From Reticulitermes speratus (Eukaryota > Arthropoda > Insecta > Blattodea > Rhinotermitidae): DNA of 64,000 nt. The stretch spans positions 18,788,635-18,852,634 of the forward strand of contig JAJKFL010000005.1 in NCBI GenBank assembly GCA_021186555.1, in the 5' to 3' direction. Positions 11,901 through 25,240 of this stretch are shown here, piece after piece (positions within the stretch are counted from its first letter, which is position 1; each line of letters opens with the position of its first letter). The notes beneath the pieces are model-generated. The model did no database searches and was not told the DNA's origin. It worked only from the letters and a program-made list of their open reading frames with translations. The translations under genes were made by a program, and so were the position numbers.

Positions 11901-14900
11901 TGCAATTGGAAAGTTTTCTTATATTCTAATGCGGGTGGTTAAAATAGACTAAATTATTCGTCACGTTTAGAAAGTTGAGCAGTTGAACAAAATCTGCACT
12001 TACATTCAAGGTTTTGGAGATGAAATGCAATTTTATCACATGAAATTTAATCCCAAACCTAAAAGTGTACCTTTTTTCTTTCTCAGGCTCTGGGACCTGT
12101 GTCCACGAACATCACTGGGTAACCGAAGGTAGAACACACAAAATGTCAACACTGTCTTTCTCTATATTCTGCCCATGCGGGACACAAAATAAGTTTATAT
12201 GGTAATTTCCACTCTCACACTTTCAACTGTAATCATTTTTGCTTCTTTAATTAATTCCATTAAAATGCAAAAATACGAAATCCTACGTTGCCTTGGAAGA
12301 GAGAGTGGGTTTAAGGCCCAGTTTCGAATTATAGATTAAAATGAACATAATGCTTGTCACAAAGAAGAACAGTTTAATTTTAAATTGAAGTCGCACGTAA
12401 TATGAGGTTTTATAATTTTGCTAGGAAGCTTGCTCATACGTCAGTTACATGTTAGAAAACATCGTGTTATCTGTTTCAAGAAACATTATTTCTCCGACGG
12501 CTGATTGGTAATGCGTATGTTGTATAATCATATTGCTTCAACAATATAGGGACCCTAGTAAGATTATGTTTATGTTCCTTGAAAGAAAATCAGTAATTTA
12601 TGGTTAGTTATGTCCACAACTATCAGAAAATAAGGAAAATATAATATAATATTTAATTAAATAGCGTTTTTCGCTATAAGCCAAGCCTTGAGACAAACAC
12701 TCTTACACGCTGACTAAATAAATCCCTCGTAAAAATGAGTCATTTTAGCGAGGAAATTTTTCTCTGAAAAGTGATGCAAAATAATTAAGCCATTAAAACC
12801 ATGGGTATGGGATTGTATTGAAACACAAATTAATTTTACTCGTATTAATTGAATGAATTATTGCGAATGAAAGTTTTAGATATAAATATAATTTACATTC
12901 TCTATGTACCAATTTTGAAAGGTAAATTTCTTTTAGGACATATGTAACGTACCCTTGATCTTCTGACTGAAACGATCTCAGACCAAAATGAAATTGCCTC
13001 CACAATCTTGGCACATAAAGCCCCATACCAAATTTGATCGAAATCCGTTTGAATAATTTCGGACTTTAATGATTAGGTCACATGAATACGATCTTCTCAT
13101 TACGCATTCACTTTCAAACAAACTAATAAAGAAACGTATTGGCTTAAAAGATAGGCGGAAGTTAGAAATGTTCACCATATTTAGTGCTATTTTACAGGAA
13201 GCAACAAGTTAATTTTTCGATCACGACCGAATTGATTTTTAGTCGAAACAAATACGTGCTTCTAACGTGTTTCATAATTCCATTTATTAATTAGATAAGC
13301 CCCTACTGAAATGAATAGCAGTTACAACCAGGCCAGTTGTACAGCAATTGATTGTGCGTGTTAGAAATTAATAGTGCTCATATCCCAAGGCTTTAATGTA
13401 TAGTGATTCGTACATGTACCACGCTTTCAAACTTAAACTCGCACTTTTTGAAGAGCGTGTTTTTATGTTTCGTATGATTTATACCAGTAGAATAAACAGA
13501 CACGGTTTCCCTAACAGCATTGAACTATCTATTTTTTAATGAAGCAGCAGCCAGTTTGTATGAAGCAGAAATGTAATTGTAAATCCGCAGTCAATTTAGA
13601 CTAAATTTAAAAATTCCCTGAAACTGCTTATCCTAACGTAATTGTTGTAAAAACTCTATGAAACTTGGCTACTTGTAGTGATGGCTCATTGTTGTGTTCT
13701 GTATCGTGTTATTTTACATAAAGCCAAAAATTAGGACCTTCAGGTTTTCATATTAAGTAAGGGACTTATTGAAATTGAAAATTAAATAAAATTGATATAA
13801 CAAAAGCAATTTGTAAAATATTTGTTTGTTATATTGATATTATATTTCAGCACCTTACTCTTCTACTACTAAAGAAAGCTTATAAAAACTGCCTTGTGAT
13901 TGTGCTAACTTTGATCTTTGTCTCCAGTAAGAAAATCAATAGCAAGGTCATTCGGCGGAAATAAGAAGCAGGATTACAAGTTGTATAAAAATTCCCAGTC
14001 ATCTCTTTGCTAGTAGGAGCGGGGTTTGGTAATTACGTTTTGATTTTGGAGGTTCTTCAAATACTATTAGTTTCAAAATCATAAAATAAGATTAAAATAT
14101 TACGGGTTTTTGCGTTTGATCTCTTTTTTTACTTGTTTGAATTTATATTTATATAAGTTCATTTCCTTAATTGGCGCTCTTAAAATAAAATAAAATGAAA
14201 TTAAAAGAAATATGATACTTCCCATAATGTGTCCGGCAGGATATGTTGAATTTTTGTTTGTTTGTACCTCTGACTTTATTTTAAAAGCCTAGTTGTGTCA
14301 CTGATTTCTTATGAATTTCTTACGAATTTTTCTTGATATAGTGCAGTCTGAACTGTGGGATGAAGACTGAAACATCTCTGGTTTCTTGTTTAGCCTACTG
14401 GCCAATTACTCAAATTGGGCGATATCAATTTCAAATGCCACCAGCAACTCCTAAAGAGAAGGCAGTAATTTTTATGAACCAATATCATGATATGAGATCA
14501 CCAGCAGGCGTTTTGTATAATTCCCAGGCATATCTAATAACATTCTAAGCATACATGCATACCACACATTTAATGGTGAAAAGTGTTTTCAAATATGAAG
14601 CAACATAACAATAAGGAAATTAATGTTAAAATGAAAAGTAAACTTCAGAGAAGGAATAGCGTGTAACATAGTACTTTTATAATCGGAACAGTTAGAAAAA
14701 TAGGAAGTGAAATAGAAGATTATTTCACAGTAAAGTCAACAGTCTGGTAAGTTTAAAGACAATGTTCAAGCGTCTAACATCATAGAATGCATAATTTCTA
14801 GCTCAACTGTTGAATGTGCTATTGCACCGTGGAGTACTTAGAAAAGTAGGCTGGACTAGATTTAACTGTGTTAGATAAGGGTCCCATATGTGGCTTATTT

Positions 14901-15185
14901 TTAAACAGAGATGTATAGTTACACTTGGTAAAAGCAGTGAATTTCTTGACCACATATCATCTGCTACAGAATCTCTAATTTCAGAAGTCAATAAATGTGT
15001 ACAGTGTCGCGCTTGGTACTGTTGGGACTATGTAAGTTTCTTAACCGTTGTAATTTGAGGATTAAATGTGACTGAATTTCTATACGTAAGTTTTAGACAA
15101 GGCACTGAAATTGTCTGCCCTTACGCTGTTCTAACACAAATTTGAAATTATAACTCCCCATTATTCAAGTGTTCTGGGATATGAT
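5956..15185. other. long AT-rich non-coding stretch
   Basis: About 9 kb with no recognisable gene, tRNA or well-preserved mobile element. It contains a short CA microsatellite at 8752-8774 and many short random open frames of 60-86 codons. Around 11265-11325 a short piece (ctccttgcggagcataggg) resembles retroelement-derived sequence, but I cannot place it. Confidence 0.55.
8752..8774. repeat. CA dinucleotide microsatellite
   Basis: An interrupted (CA)n run of about 23 bases. Confidence 0.9.
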
Positions 15186-15290
15186 GCCTTGTGTATTGGT
15201 AGATAGTTACCGACGTTTCGGAAGAGCTCGCTGTCTCCATCTTTATAGTGTGTGGTCTATATAGAGCTTTCGACCTCTTCAGCAATCGCC
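15186..15290 (-). repeat. Penelope-type terminal signature, possibly doubled
   Basis: On the minus strand, AAGATGGAGACAGCG is followed by CTCTTCCGAAACGTCGGTAA and then ACTATCTACCAATACACAAG. Just upstream on the same strand is a second CTGAAGAGGTCGAAAGC. GGAGA and TCTTCC can form a short stem between the GAAGATG and GAAAC parts. This layout fits the ends of Penelope-like retroelements, which are known to carry hammerhead-like motifs. Here an extra base between the core and the stem argues against an active ribozyme. No coding sequence remains. Confidence 0.5.
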
Positions 15291-17258
15291 TCTGTCTCCT
15301 TTACATGAAATTCCTACAGTTTGTCTTTTACTTGAAATATTCCCTGTCTTTATCAACGTTTCTCTTTGCACTTTTTCCGTTGCCTTTTTCTTGTCACAAT
15401 AAAATTGTTATTTTTCTATTTTTTCACAATGTATTCTATTGCAAGGAATCCGCCTTCCTAATTTTTGTTCAACATAAAAGCTTATTGTTTGAAAATAATG
15501 TTAATCGGTAGTATTTTTCAATTGCCACCAGACGAGGTTCTGGATTCTGAGTAGGAGTGCTTTTGTGTCTAGAATAGAGGTGGTATTATTAGAAACAATA
15601 AATGCATTTTCTGATCTCTCTTCCACATGGCGTGGAAGTTATATTTAAACTGTTAGCTAGAGAGAGAATCGGATTCTGTACACAGTAACAATATAAGCAC
15701 ATAAGTTTTGTGCAGCTAAACTTAACTGACAATGATATAGTAAAGTAGATTTATGTGTCACGTCTCAGGTTGGCGTCATTTATCAATGCCAGTTCTCTTC
15801 ATCAAAGTCAGCAAGCTGATACCACGGTCCCTTGTAAAGAGGCAAACCAAAGAGCAAGGTTCTGCAAGACAAATTAATCACGAACAGTGAAACACGACTG
15901 CATCTGAAAGAGGTGTACACGATCACTGCTGCATTTAGTTCAGGCCAAGGGGTCGCTCTTTCGTGCTTAATTAACAAAACAGGAGTCCTTCTGCAGGAAC
16001 GGGCTATTATCGAGTTACTGAAGGAATTACGCGCCTTTTACGATAACCGAGGGTACATTGCTAAGTACACAAGAGCCTGCTACTGGACTCTCTCCTCACC
16101 CAGTTTAATCCAGCCGAAGTCCAATGTTGTTCTTTAAAAGTATTTTTAATTGATTAAAAAAGATAACGAATTGTGCTTTAAAAACTCTTTTCATGCTGCT
16201 AATAGTCAAATAGGTGTTTTACAATGGGAGAATTTGGAGTTATATTAGTAAGTATGAAGAAAATTTATTTAAAGTTTTTGATACTGGAAAACACATAGAA
16301 ATAGATCAGTGAAGGTTTACAGAAAAAATTCTTTAGTCCTTTTGATTTAAGTTGGAAGCAAATCCTCAAGTTGCTTCATCTTGACAATCAGATTTCCTAC
16401 ACACTGTGAACAGTAGAATAGGGAACATGGTGCTTTCGTAGTTTCAATACAGTGCTCAGTGTCTACAGAGCCCGTTAATTTGCTTTCTACATCACTCCCT
16501 CGTTCTTCTCCAACATTGGAAAATGTATGGAAATTAATGGGAAATAAATGGGCTCCGTCACACTTCCCGTTCCGCTACTGTTTGAATTTCGAAGGCCGTT
16601 TTAATTTTCACAGATTTACATCCATACGGGCTTAATTAAAACTACGATTATCCAACTATTGTACTTACGTGAATGGAACATGGGAGGACTATTTCCTTGC
16701 AATGGGAGTTACACGGTCGTAGAAAGGGAACCGTTAGGCCAATTTCAATTTTTCTCCCTAATCTGCCCTTTTAAAATTTTAGTATCAATGTATTTAAGTT
16801 CTTATGCTCTTCTAAAAGAATTAGAATACCGTGTACATTTTGGCGCTGAGGTGGCACAGAAGTTAAGCCGCTATCTCATTACATATCGTTGATAGTATTC
16901 ACTGTAACTGTCACGTTATTATTAAATAAGTGGCAGCAGAACTCAGACATTCAATACCACCAAAAAATAAAATCCTCAACATTCGACATAATCAAAAGTC
17001 ACATTCTTTTACTCCCATCTCAATAACCTGTTTCTCTAAAGCCCATTTTAATGTTTAACTCATATATCATTCTTGTTCCTTCAAGTGACATTTTCGCCTT
17101 CTTTTAGCCCATACCACGTATATGCACAACTCATCGTGCCCCATATATAGCTTACTCTACTAAATGTAATTGCTGAAAATACATATAAGCTCTTATGAAA
17201 CACTCTTTGTTCTTTAAGGTGATTCATCCCTGTTGTGCTGTTGATCGAATATGGATAA
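15291..17258. other. AT-rich non-coding stretch
   Basis: No gene or RNA recognised. The frames around 15248-15511 and 15913-16137 are short and without family resemblance. Confidence 0.55.
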
Positions 17259-17700
17259 TTCCCAATATACAGTCATACACAACATCATATACAAGTTAAT
17301 TAGGCAACAAGTTTCCGCTTATTAAAAGCCATCATCAGGCCTTATATAGTTTAAGAACCATTAAATAAAATCTTGACTGCATTTAGGAAAGAGATCTCTT
17401 CCTTTACAAAGTACGAGCACATCATAGGAATATATTAAAATTATTAGTAAAAGGTGAAAAAAATTATTTACAAGAATGTATTGTATATGGGTAATATGTA
17501 AAGTTTATATAAGAAACTCTTTTTAAAAACTGTTTTAAAAAGCGTGGGTACGCAGTGAATCAAATATATATGTTGCAGACGTCGTCCATGTTTTTGTAAG
17601 GTTCTTAAAATAGAGAAGGCCTGATTATGGCTTGTAATAAGCTGAAATTTGTTGCCTAATCAACTTATGTATGATGTTGTGTATGACTGTATATTGGGAA
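17259..17700. mobile_element. 440-bp foldback element with ~100-bp inverted termini
   Basis: The left arm 17259-17359 and right arm 17600-17700 are inverted copies of each other over about 100 bases with few differences. Both begin ttcccaatatacagtcatac at the outside and end ttaagaacc at the inside. The roughly 240-bp centre is AT-rich with no open frame. Read inward to outward, each arm contains CCTGATNATGGCTT, a short AAGC hairpin partner, then GAAAC/GAAAT and TTGTTGCC, similar in layout to the Penelope-type ends elsewhere in the window. It could be a non-autonomous foldback DNA element or two Penelope-type ends in inverted orientation. No clear target duplication is visible. Confidence 0.75.
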
Positions 17701-19906
17701 ATACATGTATTTGAACAACCATTGTGTAAGATCCAGAATTTACACGTACATCTGTCGTCACTGATTTAAATGTTTCCTTGAACGCTTTTTCCTAAGTAAT
17801 ATTTTTCTCTCAAGTTAACAGACCTCGTTTTGTGTAACTTCAAAACAAGTCTAAAATTGGTTATATCTGATCTGCAAAGATGTTGACACCTTTAGGAATT
17901 CCACTGTTCTTTTTTTAAACAGACTTTGTACTGATTTGATATATTCTCAAGTCTGCTGATCTGTGTTGCCATGATATGGGGCTTGGGTGACCGCACTTCA
18001 TTTGTTGTTATTATTATTGCTGTTTCATAATCTGTTCTTTCCATTTGCTGCTTCATTTATTTGTGTTTGTGTTGAAACTGTACTTTTGTGTCGGTTTATA
18101 ATTGGCACTTGTGTTGTTGAGCCAGCAGTTTAGTATATAGCTACCGAGTTATTTTTATTATCAACGTTAGTAATGTAAATACTTTATTATTTGACGTTGC
18201 AGATGAAAGTTTAAAACAAAAGATTTTAGGTGTACATGTTGAGTTTTTAAGTTAATTACACAAAAATAATATTGTTGCCACCTATTGTTTTTGAGAAACT
18301 TACAAAAATATGATTCGTAATTCATCTATTATTATCTTATTTAATACTGCCCTTTGATATCCTAGATGCAGTTTGCGCCTGGAGATATGCACCAAGTTTG
18401 CTGTGCCTGTTAATTGACTAGTAGCAAGAGTAGAGGGTGTTATTGTCGCAATTACGTCACAGGGATTCATCACCGACGTCATTATTGTTGTCAGTATGGG
18501 CTATTAATCATCTCGAGTCATTGTTCAAGCCGCTTATTGCCCTGCTTTACGACGAGCGCTGAGTAATGGGTATGTGTTGCAAGACGAACTGTTGGACTTC
18601 TTCCAGGGAGTAGGCACTTTGCTATCTTCGTTTCAGGCCACTGCAGTGCTCCTTAGCCGTGCTTTTAACTGCTACATTATCTCAAGAGGGGTTTTTATAT
18701 CTATATTACAAGAAGGATACCATTGTGGTCACGATATCTGTCCCGTCACTTGGTATTATATTAACCGATTTTAATACTTATCTTGGAATTTGCCTCCTCC
18801 TCCAGCAACAGTAGTGAGTTCCAGCATATAAATTTCAACGCAAAGTTGCTGGAAGTTTTTCGTAATAAACCTATCAAGTTACTCTTATGTTTTGTTTCTT
18901 GTTATGTTTGGAGACATTATTTTTCCTGAACTAAGGAGTCATGATATGGCAAATAGCGGGGAAATGATGTATGACTATTGAGAAAACTTATAATTTTTAC
19001 TCCGCAATTGCTATTTTATGACGATTAAATTAAAATAATAAGACTTACTTGATACTTACAAATGTAGGTGTATATGTATACAGAATTGTGATCCGACGAA
19101 AAAAGGGAGGGAATTGTGTTAGAAAATTCAGTATTAGAAAAACAGGATATGGCGGTGTGTGCTGGACTCTAGTGGATTAGGAAAGGATCCAGTCTTCATT
19201 TAGAATGTTATTGATAATTTTTTGATGTAACTATTCCTTGGTGAATTAACTAACAGAAAATTTCCAAGCGATAGTTACCTGGAATGCAAAAATTAGCTTC
19301 AAATTTTATGTTTTTAGCAAAAGATCGAGGGTGTGAACCTGTTAGTAAACTCAGATAATTGTCTTTTTAAGCAATCAGTCTCTTATTTTCCAACACCCTA
19401 ATGCTGAATATGGATAGGATTCTTGCAGTCTAAGTTGTGTCAAAATTAAAGGCAAAGCTTTCCCTGTCCACGCGTTGAAGGCATAAAGGGAGAGTAGACG
19501 TATAACTCCACCGATTCTTAATCTTGGCACTAGATGGACGAGTGTGATTAACTTCACACTCTGGCGGCTTTACCAGCTGGAAAGTCTTAAGTTAGGTAAG
19601 GATAGATACGTATACAATTTTAATTCACATAATAATAGCAATAGTATCAGTAACAACATTTCAATTTATTAAGCTGCTTTTACTATGCTGATTCTAAATC
19701 CGTGAAGGCACTTATGGACACAACGCAGTTAATTTAAAGTATAAAACCCACTAAGAAATTACATGGAAATAAAATTTATTAACGAAAACAAAGCTATTTA
19801 ATTCAATTCAGTTAGAAACCAGACGAAAAAAGGAAAGAAGAGAACATTATACAAAATTGTTTTGAATACGTTTAAATCGAAGTTAAGGAAAATAGGTCAC
19901 GATTCT

Positions 19907-19927
19907 GCGCGCGTGTGTGTGTGTGTC
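19907..19927. repeat. GC/GT dinucleotide microsatellite
   Basis: A short gcgcgc run passing into (GT)n. Confidence 0.85.
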
Positions 19928-21180
19928 CATTTTAACTTTTGAAACAGTCGCTCTATTTGCACAAAACGTCTTATGGAACCCACCTCAACGCCGTACTTTT
20001 AGTTCCCTGGAGTCAGTAATAACAACATGGAGACTTTTGTATTAAAGTGGCAGGCGACGAGCGACATTAATGAATTGTTCTCGAGGAAAACCCGAACAGT
20101 TTTGCTGGAAAACATATATATGCTAAGCCTACAGAATTCGTGCGCAGCTCGGGATAAATAAAGCCTTAACTTTTACAGTGGTTAGTAGGACGTGGGGAAA
20201 ACAGGATGTTTGATTGTAACGCCGTTGTGATGCTGAAGATACATGAAGTACTGAATGCGCTCTTTCTGCTCGGATTACTTTGCATTAAATTATCGCCCAC
20301 CAGTTGGGATACTAGTAATTTAATTTCAGAGATTTCATTGTGAAAAGGAAAGAAGGTTCAAACATTCTAACTCATTAAAACAGTAGAAATTATTATTTTT
20401 GGCTCAAAAGTGTATATTAGGCAAATAGTCTTTATGAGTTCTGCTTGGATGTCCTTATTATACGTTTTACTTAAAACAGCTATAATTCGATTTACCTGTC
20501 TCTCTGACAGCTTTTGTACAGACTTTAATATTTCTGTGTAGCGGGCTTGATAACTACGCTTGTGTAATTCGTGAGAGTGTTAGACATGATATGTTACTTG
20601 TTAATGGATGAGTGTTACTAGTCATATTGTCTAAATTTCCTTCTTTTTCCATTGCACTTCTTTTCCAGAGCGCTTATTGCAGACACACCTTACTATTTAG
20701 TTAAATATTTTCTTTCATGTTTGGTTGAAGATATTTCTTTCTTTAAAAAATAGCAGGTTTGAGTGCGTAGTAGTCCGGGATTTCAGGATTTTTAACAGGC
20801 ATGTAAGTACTGCCATCTCATATACGACTTTATACATAAACATATCGGGTGATTCACTAATCTTTTACAATCTTGCCGGCTTACGATACTCCGAGAATTG
20901 CTTATACTACGACCGCAACGGAAAACACTTCGCCGAAATATTCGAAAACCCACATTAGAATAACAGAGTAAAAATAACAGCAGGAGTGACGTACTGTGAA
21001 TGAACACTGTGAATGCTCCCTAATCAGTCATGGTTTTCCAAAGTTGTGTGATATTAAATTTGGCTAATTACACTAATATTATGTCTGATATTTTCCGTCG
21101 CTTGGCTTATACAGTACATCAAGTGGTTAATGGACTGTTTCCAAACTAGCTCCGTGGAACAGAATCCTTCTGGAGAAACA

Positions 21181-21213
<33 letters not shown>
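21181..21213. repeat. TAA trinucleotide microsatellite
   Basis: An uninterrupted run of about ten taa units. A second run lies 530 bases downstream (21740-21768). Confidence 0.95.
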
Positions 21214-21214
<1 letters not shown>

Positions 21215-21739
21215 ATTACAAAGGGAAGCAAACAGGAAATGCAGACTGTGTCAAAAATATAATAGACCACGTTATATCAGCATGCCAATTACTTGCAAAA
21301 AACGAAACATAAAGAGACGAGGTAGAGAGTGTACTCAGTTGCACTCCAACATAGGATAATATGAGAAAAGGAACACTAATATAAGCATTACCAAAATCAG
21401 TAGAAACAAGGAATAAATGCAAGATAAACATATTATGTAATCAACAAATGAAAACTGACAGGCACCTCCCTAACAATTAAGCGGACATCACAATCCGTGA
21501 TAATGAAAAAGAAAAATTTCCGTTAATAGACATTGCAGTTTGTGGAGACTAAGGAACTAGAGACAACAGCCATTTTGGGCACTGCACACGTACGTTGGAA
21601 TGTACAAAACGTTTGTCATAGGAAAGAGGATTAGAGGTATAGTAAACTGTAACCACAGTACAGCTGCAAAATTATATACCCTAGAAATATGGTTTGCTTC
21701 AAGTATGTAATTGTGAGTGCGCTGCATAAAGTTGGCAAC

Positions 21740-21768
21740 AAATAATAATAATAATAATAATAATAAAA
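21740..21768. repeat. AAT trinucleotide microsatellite
   Basis: An uninterrupted run of about nine aat units, with the same motif as the run at 21181. Confidence 0.95.
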
Positions 21769-22469
21769 TGTGAAATGTTTCTCATTGCCACTTACTTTAA
21801 TATTTGTTTCCTGTTCTTTGAAATTTGTGACTTGTGCAAGAGAAAATTACTGACTTCAGTGTTGGAAATGCCCAATGCTTCAAGGAGGCCAAATACATCT
21901 TTTATGTTGGACGAAGATGAACTTACTTAGAGTGGCCCAAATAATAGTGTTGGTGTGGAAGTCGTTTCATAACTCGTAAAGAAAATTACATTGCCGCAAT
22001 GGAATGGGACATTGATGTATCTCTGTCAGATACTGGTAACGAAGGATAAAATGGCATGATTGAAGTATGCAAAGAACAAAATATAAAATGTGTATTATAT
22101 ATCTTTCAGTTGCATCGGGCTGCAAAAACGGCCAGCAAGATTCTGTAATAAGATCATTGACAATCTTAAGGTTTTCAATATTGCTGAGATTTTCCGAGTT
22201 GTCACAATGTCTAGTTGCGCCAATAGGCACGTCTGTGCTTCTCCTTCATCATGTTCAACTATTCTAAAGTGCCGCCATCTGTACATTAAAGGTGCCAGTA
22301 ATGTGGCTTACTCAATATGCCACACGTTGTCTCAAATTTTGTGTGTCGTTCCAATGTATTGTGTTTTCGGTAAGATATAAAGATCAATTTTCTTTCACAA
22401 CAGCTGCTCTTGAGGTACTCAACTGCCAAACATTCAGTAGGTACAGCCCGAACTCTCAACATCCAAGTC

Positions 22470-22690
22470 CGCCCAACCGTCGCGGCCGCAGCCGCACACC
22501 GTGATTAAGCTAAGGTCTACCAACGCTCAGGTTAAACACAGCACAGTTTGTTTTCAGTGTAGGCTGTTGTTTTAGCGGTTTTTGTGTACACATAAATTAC
22601 ACATAAACCAAGCTGGCATCGAACCCATGTTTTCGGCGGCAAGTATCCGACTTCTACAACACGCCAGCAGCACGGAGCGGCCCGTGTAAT
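22470..22690 (-). repeat. tRNA-derived SINE relic
   Basis: On the minus strand a GC-rich head (ggccgctccgtgctgctggc) is followed by gggttcgatgcc, a good Pol III box B. A less tRNA-like body then runs to another GC-rich segment at about 22480-22500. Length and layout fit a tRNA-headed SINE. Box A is degenerate and no A-tail or target duplication is evident. It does not share sequence with the main SINE family at 41171. Confidence 0.5.
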
Positions 22691-23000
22691 TATTGTTTTG
22701 ATTTGACATTTTTATATACTCATTCCTCAGGTCGTAAATGTTAGGTTCCAAGCCCCCAGCGAAAATCAGCGAATAATTACCGACCCTCCCCCCCCAGGAA
22801 AAGTTTTAGTACTTTCGCAGTGTTTTTCCTTTCTTTACAGAAACTTTGTGATGGGACATGCTTATTTTTTCCTTCTACTTCTTGATCATGCGGTGTGGCT
22901 CGAAGACCTGTTATAGTTCTCGAACTATTTTGATGCTGCTATCCATTTAAGGGTCCGAGTAATGTATTTCTATCCTTTGACCGATCTCAATTTATTTTAG

Positions 23001-23520
23001 AATCGGAGTCTAATGGAAGTAAGCTCCTTCGGTCTCACTGTAACAAAGAACAATAAACATTTACTGTTTACCATATACAGGAAACCCACTAACACAGACA
23101 ACGTAATTCCTAAGGACGTCTGCCATTCTTTACAACAGAAACAAGCTGCCTTAAGATACTTTTGAACAAGAAATATTCCACCAGTTGCTAATACCAATTA
23201 ACTTGCCAGAATGTGTTAAAATATATGCCGGACAAATTGGTAGACTTTTCGCCATACGATATGAAGAAGAGTTACATTGATTCAAAACTAACAGTAACGC
23301 GTCGAAATTTGGCCCAGGTGTGTTAGGTAATTCTCATCCTTTGGGCAAGATTGAGTATGTAATGGATATTACACAACTTAGGAAGGAATAACGGCATTGG
23401 AACACTATCTAATGTTTTACCTCTATAAGCAGACTACCAATGACAACTAATTGGAAGATGAATTTACTGTAGGTTCTAGTAAACGTTTTGAGCCAATACT
23501 AAGAAAACTAATGCGCATAT
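23001..23520 (+). pseudogene. Penelope-like retroelement relic: RT C-terminus plus GIY-YIG endonuclease
   Basis: From 23001 the frame reads SSFGLTVTKNNKHLLFTIYR, continuing KPTNTDNVIPKDVCHSLQQK and QAALRYF, then a stop at 23163. This matches the conserved C-terminal part of Penelope-like reverse transcriptases (F-L-D-L-T-I ... IYRKPT.TD.IIP..S.H ... K.AA.RYL). From 23212 the frame reads CVKIYAGQIGRLFAIRYEEE, later SKFGPGVLGNSHPLGKIEYV and, after stops and a +1 shift near 23415, FYLYKQTTND and KRFEPILRKL. That is the GIY-YIG type endonuclease domain these elements carry after the RT. The linker between the two domains is largely missing, with several stops and at least one frameshift. There is no start or upstream RT core. 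It is a dead fragment of about 520 bp. I am confident of the family, not of its clade. Confidence 0.78.
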
Positions 23521-25240
23521 CTGACGGTACTATTCCCATAGAAAACACACTTACTGCTACAGATGTCAAGGAAACACACGAGAAGGCCTAAAGTAACGTA
23601 CAGAACTCCGTTTCCAGTCAGTAGCCTATACCATATAAGGGTGAAAGTGAAATAACCTAACGTATGGGAAAACCTTATACAAGTAAGTCTTGTTTATTTA
23701 ATAAGGCCAACTCTTTCCATTACTCTCTAAATAGCCATATACCTTCACAACATAAAGATTTATAATACAGTTTAGGCACCATCATAATTACCAGTGGTCA
23801 ACATAATAAGAAAAAAATGTCTCATATGCAAGAACGATACTTTAGAACTAGAATGATCTTACGGATCAGGTTCCATACACAACTTAATGACTACACTGCA
23901 TCTAAAAGTATTTAGATTTAATTTTAATTTTAAAATATTTTAATCATAAAATTGTCAATAAGACAACGGTTACATCAAGCCATTCTACTTAAAATATTAC
24001 ATATCTTATATACCAAGATGAGATTATTCTTGGTTTTACCGGACAATGCAATTTGTTATATATGTTGTATATCACTAATTACTTATGGCATGAGGAAAGC
24101 GTATAGTTACCTGAAAATACAGAAACATTAATTGTGCTAATAAATAAAATATAAATATAGATGAATATCACCATTGAAGGTGTTAATAAAAAATTTCTAT
24201 CGATAAAAATCAGGTTATTGGTGTGACAGCGAAGTCTGCAGGCACCTCCGTGAACATTCGGCATACACGTGAATGACTATCAAACATGTGATAGCCACCC
24301 TAGATCCATCTATGAAGATAACACGTTCCCAATTTAGTTTTCAGATTTCGTTTGAGTATAGGCACAATAAAAGAACGCACGCATGCCCATTCATACACAC
24401 ATATACACACTGAAACACATGACCTAATGATGGATGTCCGGAACCACTCTATCACCAACTATTTGAAATGCATCGTCGGTTTTGTCATCACTCAGCATTA
24501 CACTCATCGCTGCACTTACCGAAATGACAAATAACTGGTGGAACACAATATCAGTAGAGTGCTGTTGCAGTTTATATATAGAGTATGCCAATGAAACCTA
24601 CACATCTTCAAATTTAATATCATCAACAAACATTCGTGAACCCAATATTCTCTACATTGATTTGTTTCGTTTGGGTTCAGCAGATATCAACCCAACAACA
24701 TTCATAATTTTACTCGCGTACTGTGACAATGGAGGTGTAAGGCGTCCTCTTCGAAGTTGAAAGCTTCTGACATGATACAATGTCTAGAGTGGCCAATAGT
24801 TACACATATTTCCAAGGCTCTTTATGCCTTCGTCTTTAGATCAAATTAGGCTTTTAAGCATGAGGAAAATAAATATTTCCGTGACGCAAAATTTCTTGAG
24901 CAAGAGCTGACATTTGCTTGCTGACAATACGGCACTTACATAACCCAAAATTGCATTCTTCATCACCGAGTAAGAAAAAGGGTCTATTGTCTACAATCGC
25001 TGTCCATTTCAATCCAGTCATCGCGTTCGTATTACATTTGTCTGAGCTGACAGCCCCGATGCACCACGGGACTCCGACAAAAGAGCTAACTAAGGGCGTT
25101 TGCTTGCCATCCCTTTGTTCGTTTAGCCATACGTGCGTCATGAAGGTAAAGTTGGTTTTGTGGTAAGGAAACTTTAGAACAGTAACTGGGACCCTGCTTA
25201 CATTAACAGATTTCCCGTCTTGAACTTATGCTTCAAATGG

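Larger units (their letters stand above)
17701..22469. other. AT-rich non-coding stretch with microsatellites
   Basis: No gene recognised. It holds a GT run at 19907-19927 and TAA runs at 21181-21213 and 21740-21768. The segment 18400-18560 is less AT-rich and contains two CRE-like half sites (ttacgtcac at 18453, gacgtcatt at 18475). This might be regulatory DNA, but no nearby gene is visible. Confidence 0.5.

Noticed and set aside
13020-13070. accaaatttgatcgaaatcc-type stretch like some insect transposon tails (similar at 34125 and 55280)
   Set aside because: The matches are short and AT-rich and no element boundary or coding part could be found.
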